A stretch of 11,326 bases of DNA, taken from NCBI GenBank assembly GCA_944388635.1, contig CALXJN010000073.1:1-11326 (forward strand), in the 5' to 3' direction. This DNA is from an uncultured Clostridia bacterium (lineage in GTDB: Bacteria > Bacillota > Clostridia > TANB77 > CAG-508). The position numbers and the translations under genes are program-made. The notes beneath the pieces were generated by a model. The model did no database searches. It was not told where the DNA came from and saw only the letters and a list, made by a program, of their open reading frames with translations. Positions 6,436 through 11,326 of this stretch are shown here, piece after piece (position 1 is the first letter of the stretch; every line of letters begins with the position of its first letter).

Positions 6436-7372
6436 TTATTCCTCCTTAGCTTTTATACTATTATTTAATTCATCTCTCATTCTAATTGCTTCTGCACGTG
6501 TTGCTTTTGCAAAATCTTTTTCTTCGAATTTATCTTTCCAAAGTTCTGATTTATATGCACATATTAAACTTCTTGATGCATTTACAATTCCTCCGAAGTC
6601 CATGTTTATCAAATCCAAGTGCTATATCTTCTGCTTTTCCTCCTTGTGCACCATACCCTGGTATTAAGAAGTATGAATGTGGCATCACTTTTCTTAATTC
6701 TTCTAATTGTTTTGGATATGTTGCTCCAACTACTGATGAAATGCTACTATATCCATATTTTCCAATTAAATCTTTTCCCCATTCATTTACAAGTTTAGCA
6801 ACTTTTACATATATTGTTTCTCCGTCTTCTGTAACTAGGTCTTGTAATTCTCCTGATGATTTATTTGATGTTTTTACTAAGACAAATATACCTTTTCCAT
6901 ATTCTTTACAATCTTCTATAAATGGTTGTATTCCGTCTGTTCCAAGATATGGATTTACTGTAACAAATTCTACATCAAATATGCTTTTATTTAATTCTCC
7001 TATTTTTGTTTTTCCTATTGCTGCATTTGAATATGCTTTTGCTGTTGTTCCTATGTCTCCTCTTTTCATATCTGCAATTACTATCATACCTTTTTCTTTT
7101 GCATATTTACATGTTTCTTCAAATGCTATCATTCCTGGTATTCCAAACATTTCATAAAATGCTATTTGTGGTTTTACTGCTGGAACAATATCACATACTG
7201 CGTCTATTAAAGCTTTGTTAAATTCTACTATTGCTTTTCCTGCACCTTCTAAGTCTTTTGAATACTTTTCTTTTATGCATTCCGGTATTATATCATATCT
7301 AGGATCTAGCCCTATTACTGTTGGATTATTTTTTTCTTTTATTTTTTCTATTAAATTATCAATTGCATTCAT
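6436..7372 (-). CDS. pyrF: Orotidine 5'-phosphate decarboxylase, type 2, one CGG +1 shift
   Basis: Converts OMP to UMP. The start MNAIDNLIEKI is followed by TVIGLDPR, KPQIAFYE, the catalytic DMKRGDIGTT (D101, K103, D106), NPYLGTDG, LVKTSNKSS, and IPGYGAQGGKAED near the phosphate site. The standard frame runs into a short wrong tail after codon 260 (GGA CTT CGG AGG). Skipping the C gives HGLGGIVNASRSLICAYK, the conserved C-terminal phosphate-gripper region, and a 311-residue protein ending KAKEE, typical for the long type-2 class. AAAGG lies upstream of the ATG. A hairpin repeat separates it from pyrC, and it abuts pyrK by 4 nt. Confidence 0.92.
6592..6595 (-). other. In-frame CGGA shift site in pyrF (codon 260)
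   Basis: GGA CTT CGG AGG AAT. Skipping the C gives GLGGIVNASR, a segment conserved in type-2 OMP decarboxylases. Confidence 0.88.
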
Positions 7373-7416
7373 TTATATAAAACCTTTCATAATATATTTA
7401 TTTAAATTTGTTCAAG

Positions 7417-7516
7417 AATTGTTATTTTGCTAGGCGTTCAAAAAAGAAATACCGGAAACGTACTTTCTGTACGTTGAGGATTTTCTTTTGAAGAACAACG
7501 ACGCAAAATGGCAATT
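7417..7516. repeat. Long hairpin repeat, copy 1 (between pyrC and pyrF)
   Basis: An imperfect palindrome of about 100 nt. The ends pair AATTG..ATTTTGC with GCAAAAT..CAATT, the mid-arm is AAAAGAAA with TTTTCTTTT, and the tip is AACGTAC-TTTCT-GTACGTT (7457-7475). It begins within the pyrC stop codon. It is homologous to the reverse strand of 5531-5655, so the two copies sit in opposite orientation inside one operon. No T-run follows, so it is not an obvious terminator. Confidence 0.78.
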
Positions 7517-8786
7517 ATTGGACAAATTTTATTTCTCCGTTTACTATAGTATACCTAACCTCTCCTTTTAGTTTTTTTCCTATCCATGGTGTATTTTTTG
7601 ATTTTGATACTATCATATCTTTTGTATATGTATATTCTTTATTTGGATCAAATATTGTTAGGTCTGCAACCTTTCCTATTTTTATTTCTCCTCTATCTAT
7701 TCCTAAAACTTTTGCTGGTCCATAAGACATTAGCCTTACCATGTCCAAGTATGAAAGTTTTTGTTTATCGACTAGGGCTGTTATTGTTGCTGGAAGTGCT
7801 GTTTCAAATCCTATTATTCCATTTGGTGCTTTTGAAAGTTCAACATTTTTTTCTTCTTCTGAATGTGGCGCATGGTCTGTTATTATTGCATCTATTGTTC
7901 CGTCTTGCAAACCTTTGATTATAGCTTCTCTATCTTCTTCAGTTCTTAATGGTGGATTCATTTTAGCATTTGTTCCACTTAATTTTACTTCTTCTTCTGT
8001 GAAGAAATAATAATGTGGGCATGTTTCGCATGTTACTTTAACTCCTCTTTTTTTAGCATCTCTTATCATATTTACAGATGTTTTTGTGCTTATATGGCAT
8101 ATGTGTGTATGTAAATTATTTGTTTCTGCGATTACTATATCTCTTGCTGCCATGATTTCTTCTGCCTCTGGGAGTACTCCTTTTACATTTAATTCTTCTG
8201 CAACTTTTCCTGCATTTATTGCTCCTGCTGATACTGATTTTTCTTCACAATGCTCTGATAAAAAGCTTCCTATTCTGTTTACTTCTAGCATTGCCTCTCT
8301 AATCATTCTTGCATTTTCTACTGGCATTCCGTCATCTGAGAATCCGCAAGCTCCGTTTTTTAATAATTCTTCAAAATTTACAAGTTCTTCTCCCTTTTCG
8401 CCTTTTGTTACGCTAGCATAAGGTAATACATTACAAAGATTTACTTTTTTTCCTTTTTCTATTATTTCTTTTAATACTTCTGCATTATCTGGAGTTGGCT
8501 TTGTATTTGGCATTGGGCAAATTGTTGTAAACCCGCCTTTTACTGCACTTTTTGAACCTGTTTCAATTGTTTCTTTATGTTCAAATCCTGGTTCTCTTAA
8601 ATGGCAGTGCATGTCTATCATTCCTGGCATTATGTATAAATTTGTGCAGTCTATTACTTTATCTGCTGTTTCTTTTAAGTCTTTTCCAATTTTTGCTATT
8701 TTATCGTTTTCGATAAGTATGTCAAGTTTTTCGTTTGTTTGACTTGCATAGTCTATTACTGTTCCATTTTTTAATAATGTATTCAT
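7515..8786 (-). CDS. pyrC: Dihydroorotase, class I
   Basis: Zinc enzyme of the amidohydrolase superfamily that closes carbamoyl-aspartate to dihydroorotate. It has 423 residues, the usual class I length. Metal and substrate motifs are intact: DMHCHLREPG with H60 and H62, CPMPNTKP, FSDDGMPV (D151/D152, replacing the carboxylated lysine of class II), SEHCEE with H179, HICHIS with H231, and TDHAPH with D304. The start is ATG 8786 after GGAGGG. This is the only pyr gene here read without interruption, and it has no in-frame CGG although it contains six out-of-frame ones. It is first in the operon and is driven by its own promoter about 22 nt upstream. Confidence 0.96.
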   Translation of the reverse strand: MNTLLKNGTVIDYASQTNEKLDILIENDKIAKIGKDLKETADKVIDCTNLYIMPGMIDMHCHLREPGFEHKETIETGSKSAVKGGFTTICPMPNTKPTPDNAEVLKEIIEKGKKVNLCNVLPYASVTKGEKGEELVNFEELLKNGACGFSDDGMPVENARMIREAMLEVNRIGSFLSEHCEEKSVSAGAINAGKVAEELNVKGVLPEAEEIMAARDIVIAETNNLHTHICHISTKTSVNMIRDAKKRGVKVTCETCPHYYFFTEEEVKLSGTNAKMNPPLRTEEDREAIIKGLQDGTIDAIITDHAPHSEEEKNVELSKAPNGIIGFETALPATITALVDKQKLSYLDMVRLMSYGPAKVLGIDRGEIKIGKVADLTIFDPNKEYTYTKDMIVSKSKNTPWIGKKLKGEVRYTIVNGEIKFVQ

Positions 8787-8815
8787 ATGCTAACCCTCCA
8801 TATTTAATTTTTGTT

Positions 8816-8844
8816 ATCATATCATTTTTTTAGCTATTTTTCAA
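8816..8844 (-). promoter_or_regulatory. Promoter of pyrCFKD operon
   Basis: On the reverse strand TTGAAA (8839-8844), a 17-bp spacer and extended -10 TGA-TATGAT (8816-8821). The start near 8809 leaves a leader of only about 22 nt, too short for a PyrR-type attenuator. Confidence 0.7.
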
Positions 8845-8921
8845 GTAGCAATTTATGTGTTATTTTCGTGAATTTTCTTGACTTTGTAACATTTTTAAAT
8901 TATTATATATGTAGCAATTTA
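8845..8921. promoter_or_regulatory. Repeated 11-bp candidate operator GTAGCAATTTA
   Basis: The same 11 bases occur at 8845-8855 and 8911-8921. The first copy abuts the pyrC -35 box and the second overlaps the expected start of the divergent pyrE-like transcript. This is the layout expected if one regulator controls both. No regulator is identified. Confidence 0.4.
8878..8906 (+). promoter_or_regulatory. Promoter of pyrE-like gene
   Basis: TTGACT (8878-8883), a 17-bp spacer and TATTAT (8901-8906). Transcription would begin near 8913, about 44 nt before the ATG at 8957. Confidence 0.7.
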
Positions 8922-8956
8922 AAATTAATATATTTATAAAATATAGGAGGTTAAAT

Positions 8957-9818
8957 ATGAGTAATTTAATTTCATATTTATTTAAAACAAATGCATTTAA
9001 GGTTTGCCCAAATAATAAGCCTTTCTGGTATACTTCTCGGAAAGATTGGTCCTTATTTCATTAACACTCATTTTCTTTATGGAAGTGAAGAAAGTGCTGT
9101 TGAATTTTTAAGTTTTATTGATGTTGAAAAAGATAATAAACTTGAATTACCAAAGAAAATTTTAGATAAAACTCTTGCTCAATATAAGAGTAATGATATT
9201 TATAAAGAAGTTATTGATGAAATGATTTCTTTCATTAAATCTCATATTAATGTTGACGAAATTGATTATGTTTCAGGAGGAGAAAGAAGAGATTGGTTTT
9301 TCTCTAATTTAGTGGCTTTCCTTTTAGGTAAACCTCATATCACTGTTTTTAAAGATTTATCTACTGTTGTAAGTACACCTGATTTTGAAAAAACATCTAT
9401 TGAAAAAGATTTACAAGGTAAAAAAGTTTTACATGTTGCTGATTTAGTTACTGCTGCATCAAGTTATGTACGTGCTTGGATACCTGCTGTGCAATCTTTG
9501 AATGCTGAAATTGTATGGAGTGTAGTTGTTGTTGATAGAATGCAAGGTGGAAATGATAGATTAAAAGATCTTGGAATAAAAGCTTATTCACTTTTACAAA
9601 TTGCTCCTGATATGTTTAAAAAAGCTTTAGATTTGGGAATTATTACTGATGAACAAAATGAAATGTTAAATAAATTTTACGAAGATCCAGACGGAACTAT
9701 GAGAAAATTTTTAATAGATCATCCAGAATTTTTAGAAAATGCTCTAAAATCTGATGAAAAAACTATTGTAAGAGCAAGACTTTGCATTGAAAGTGATTTA
9801 TATGGATTAAAAAAATAA
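8957..9818 (+). CDS. pyrE: Orotate phosphoribosyltransferase-like protein, one CGG +1 shift
   Basis: Probably makes OMP from orotate and PRPP. The start is ATG 8957 after AGGAGG (MSNLISYLFKTNAFKVC). From there the frame should run through KPFWYTSGKIGPYFINTHFLYG, the N-terminal signature of the long Firmicute orotate phosphoribosyltransferase group. The standard frame is lost at codon 28 (TCT CGG AAA); skipping C9038 restores it and gives 286 residues. VSGGERRDWFF is followed by a PRPP-loop-like HVADLVTAASSY (159-170), which differs from the classical VEDVITTGGS form. It is divergent from pyrC with a shared control region. The family is secure from the motifs; the orotate specificity is an inference from context. 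An ORF from the internal ATG 8991 would have a wrong N-terminus. Confidence 0.82.
9038..9041 (+). other. In-frame CGGA shift site in pyrE-like gene (codon 28)
   Basis: ACT TCT CGG AAA. Skipping the C gives WYTSGKIGPYF, where the glycine is a family hallmark. Confidence 0.88.
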
Positions 9819-9834
9819 TGTATTTAAAAAACTT

Positions 9835-9904
9835 GAGCATATCGAAAAATTTGTGTAAAATTTAAACTTCTTTTGTTTGTAATACTAAATTTTTAGATAT
9901 GCTC
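9835..9904. terminator. Hairpin between convergent genes
   Basis: GAGCATATC.AAAAATTT (9835-9852) pairs with 9887-9904, 17 of 18 bp. It lies between the convergent pyrE-like gene and the gene at 9918. For the leftward transcript it is followed by AAGTTTTTT. A bidirectional terminator is likely. Confidence 0.6.
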
Positions 9905-9917
9905 ATATAAAAACTTT

Positions 9918-10277
9918 TTACATTTCTATTATTATATCATCAACTTCTTCTATTGTAAGCTTCATAAATCTACATATATCTTCTGTTTTAACCTTTTCTC
10001 TATACATATTAAGCACTATTTGTTTTTGCTTTTTCTCCATTCCCTTTTTTATACCTTCTTGTTTACCTTTGGCAATTCCTAGTTTTATGCCTTCCTCTTT
10101 TCCTTTCTTTATTCCTTTTTCTATGCCTTTGGCTATTCCGTCTTTAACTCCTTTCATGTATATTAACTTTATATTTTTAATTTCTTTGCTTAATTTTCTA
10201 TCTTTATCAAAATACTGTTTTCCTATTTTTATTTTAGTTTCTATTGGCTCTTGCTTCTCTTTTAGCATTTTTTCCAT
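9918..10277 (-). CDS. Charged glycine/lysine-repeat protein resembling the tail of Rpn/PD-(D/E)XK proteins
   Basis: A 119-residue protein starting MEKMLKEKQEPIETKI. The middle (about 43-84) is a run of four-residue units of the type G-I-x-K (GIAKGIEKGIKKGK, GIKLGIAKGK), predicted helical and strongly basic. The end (VKTEDICRFMKLTIEEVDDI) resembles the small helical domain that closes Rpn/transposase-like PD-(D/E)XK family proteins. The nuclease domain that normally precedes such tails is absent. The ATG has GGGAGG 5 nt upstream and a strong promoter, so this is a self-contained gene rather than an obvious 3' remnant. Function unknown. Its only CGG is out of frame. Confidence 0.7.
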   Translation of the reverse strand: MEKMLKEKQEPIETKIKIGKQYFDKDRKLSKEIKNIKLIYMKGVKDGIAKGIEKGIKKGKEEGIKLGIAKGKQEGIKKGMEKKQKQIVLNMYREKVKTEDICRFMKLTIEEVDDIIIEM

Positions 10278-10300
10278 TTTTGCCTCCCTTACTTGCTTTT

Positions 10301-10329
10301 ATTATATCTTATACTCTAGCTTTTAGCAA
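10301..10329 (-). promoter_or_regulatory. Promoter of the 119-aa repeat protein gene
   Basis: On the reverse strand TTGCTA (10324-10329), a 17-bp spacer and a perfect TATAAT (10301-10306). The start near 10294 leaves a short leader to the ATG at 10277. Confidence 0.7.
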
Positions 10330-10369
10330 TGGGAGATAAATATATTTTTCTTATTTTATTAATAGTGAA

Positions 10370-10831
10370 TTAAAAATAGTTGTTAATTTTATACCCTATA
10401 AGTTTATTTTCGTCATAATCAACTTTTAAAGTAAAAAAGCCTTCATCGTTTAATATTTTCTTATGAAATATCTTATCTCCTTCCCATACATTGAGATTAT
10501 CTATCTTGGATTTTTCTACCCATTCTAAATCTCCTTCGTTACACTCAATAATTTCGCCTGTGAATTTATCAGAAGTAAATACATATATGTATTCTGTTTC
10601 TGCGACGGTTGATGTAAAAGTTATGATACATCTTAATTTATAATTAAGTAAAGTTAGTCCTGTTTCTTCCTTTACTTCTCTTACTATACACTCTTCTGGG
10701 CTTTCTTTATCTTCTATTTTCCCGCCTACTCCTATCCACTTGTCTTTATTTACATCATTATTCTTTTTAGTTCTATGTAGCATTAAATATTTATTATCTT
10801 TTTCGATATAACATACTGTTAAATTTCTCAT
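10370..10831 (-). CDS. Nudix hydrolase, MutT/8-oxo-dGTP diphosphatase type
   Basis: A 153-residue protein. The complete Nudix box lies at about 37-59, starting GGKIEDKESPEE and continuing REVKEETGL, which gives the Gx5Ex7REUxEExGU pattern with its Mg-binding glutamates. The N-terminal strand (LTVCYIEKDNKYLMLHR) and the WIGVGGK turn are like those of MutT/MutX enzymes that hydrolyse oxidised dNTPs; the true substrate cannot be read from the sequence. AGGTGA stands before ATG 10831. It lies 47 nt downstream of truB on the same strand and may be cotranscribed. It has no in-frame CGG. Confidence 0.9.
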   Translation of the reverse strand: MRNLTVCYIEKDNKYLMLHRTKKNNDVNKDKWIGVGGKIEDKESPEECIVREVKEETGLTLLNYKLRCIITFTSTVAETEYIYVFTSDKFTGEIIECNEGDLEWVEKSKIDNLNVWEGDKIFHKKILNDEGFFTLKVDYDENKLIGYKINNYF

Positions 10832-10878
10832 ATTATCACCTATTAAGTTTATTATTTCATTTTATGTAGTAACGCATT

Positions 10879-11326
10879 CTACAATATTACATCTCTTTTT
10901 AGTATATTTTCTTTTATCTCTCCAAGCCCTATAAAGCTTCCATTTTCTTTGTATATCCTATATACGTCATCAGTTGCTGTATAATTAATCTTCACTCCGT
11001 TTAAAAACTTTTCAAGCATATTATTTTTAATTATAATTTTCTCTTTATCTTTAAATAATTCTTCGATTCCAATAATATTATCATTAAAAAAGGAAATATT
11101 ATCTCTATTTTGCTCTATTTCTTCTAAAGTAATTGAATTGTTAATGCTAAACTTGCCGAACTTTAAGCCTATTTAATGAATACATATATCCAATTGTGTC
11201 TAATTTTTCTGCAATATCACTACATAAACTCCTTATATATGTACCTTTTGAAGAGTGAACTGTTATCCCTATTATTTTTTCATTTGTATCTATAAATTCA
11301 AGCTTTATATCATAAATCTCTATTTC
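10879..11326 (-). CDS. truB: tRNA pseudouridine-55 synthase, C-terminal part, one CGG +1 shift
   Basis: Makes pseudouridine 55 in the T-loop of tRNAs. The visible 148 residues start EIEIYDIKLEFID and contain SSKGTYIRSLCSDIAEKL, the hallmark substrate-binding region of TruB, then SLNRLKVGKFSINNSITLEEI and a C-terminal PUA-like segment (DDVYRIYKENGSFIGLGEI). The upstream part with the catalytic aspartate is outside the window. The standard frame stops at TAG two codons after GTT CGG CAA. Skipping the C gives VGKFSI, the conserved segment, and a frame to the stop at 10879. Confidence 0.9.
11155..11158 (-). other. In-frame CGGC shift site in truB
   Basis: AAA GTT CGG CAA GTT TAG in the zero frame. 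Skipping the C gives LKVGKFSI, matching the conserved TruB 'VGxF' segment. Confidence 0.87.

Noticed and set aside
6436..6618. Separate small ORF at the 3' end of pyrF starting MDLINMDFGGIVN
   Set aside because: It is the downstream half of pyrF in the +1 frame; the residues after the shift continue the PyrF family sequence.
7417..7516. Rho-independent terminator between pyrC and pyrF
   Set aside because: The hairpin is far longer than usual, has mismatched arms and lacks a U-tract in either direction; it matches a second repeat copy.
5671..8421. Leucine- or serine-rich plus-strand ORFs opposite the pyr genes
   Set aside because: They are antisense shadows of AT-rich coding sequence, with low-complexity hydrophobic composition and no matching Shine-Dalgarno.
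8787..8956. PyrR-type attenuator or riboswitch before pyrC
   Set aside because: The predicted transcript start lies only about 22 nt before the ATG and no terminator/antiterminator pair is present.
1276..11158. Seven genes as pseudogenes or randomly frameshifted
   Set aside because: Random decay would give mixed insertions, deletions and stops. Here all ten breaks are the same in-frame CGG event, and the remaining sequence and motifs are intact, including in essential genes.
1846..11158. CGG reassigned to another amino acid in the normal triplet frame
   Set aside because: Triplet reading in any amino acid leaves the downstream frame wrong (stops or nonsense follow). Only dropping one base at CGG restores the homologous sequence.
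1..11326. CRISPR array, integrase, insertion sequence or rRNA genes
   Set aside because: No regularly spaced direct repeats, no transposase or recombinase motifs and no rRNA sequence were seen. The tRNA operon shows no duplicated 3' end that would mark an attachment site.

Overview
**Organism.** This is AT-rich DNA with strong AGGAGG-type Shine-Dalgarno sequences, TTG starts and AGA-dominated arginine codons. The pyrimidine gene set is PyrK/PyrD type 1B plus long type-2 PyrF, and there is a DUF1858 redox-disulfide protein. Together these point to a low-GC Firmicute, most likely an anaerobic (gut-type) Clostridia member. This rests on gene content, not on a database match.

**Layout.** 1-176 (-): 5' end of a ZIP-family metal transporter with a long leader. 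423-653 (-): tRNA operon Lys-Glu-Thr with promoter and terminator. 790-975 (-): DUF1858 protein. 1115-4537 (+): a compact conjugation/type IV secretion module (possible small membrane protein, VirD4-like coupling ATPase, VirB2-like, TrbL/VirB6-like and PrgI-like proteins) with no VirB4, ending at a 13-bp-stem terminator shared with the pyr operon. 4595-8786 (-): de novo pyrimidine operon pyrC-pyrF-pyrK-pyrD, with two related long hairpin repeats starting at the stop codons of pyrC and pyrK. 8957-9818 (+): divergent pyrE-like phosphoribosyltransferase. 9918-10277 (-): lysine/glycine-repeat coiled protein. 10370-10831 (-): Nudix hydrolase. 10879-11326 (-): C-terminal half of truB.

**Main observation.** Seven genes (T4CP, TrbL, pyrD, pyrK, pyrF, pyrE-like, truB) look frameshifted, ten events in all. 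Every event is identical: an in-frame CGG codon on the coding strand where dropping the C (reading CGGN as one GGN glycine codon) restores the expected protein, usually at a family-conserved glycine. I found no in-frame CGG that must be read as arginine, while about 25 out-of-frame CGG trinucleotides in the same genes cause no shift. CGT is used for arginine. The pattern suggests that CGG is an unassigned or hungry codon at which this organism makes an efficient +1 shift, in effect a CGGN quadruplet glycine codon. The main alternative, a sequencing artefact that inserts C before GG, would have to act only on coding-strand glycine codons. Ty1 (CUU-AGG-C) is a known mechanistic parallel.

**How the genes work together.** PyrC, PyrD/PyrK, PyrE and PyrF carry carbamoyl-aspartate to UMP, and the two divergent transcripts share a repeated 11-bp candidate operator. 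If the reading above is right, four of these five enzymes and TruB all depend on CGG frameshifting.
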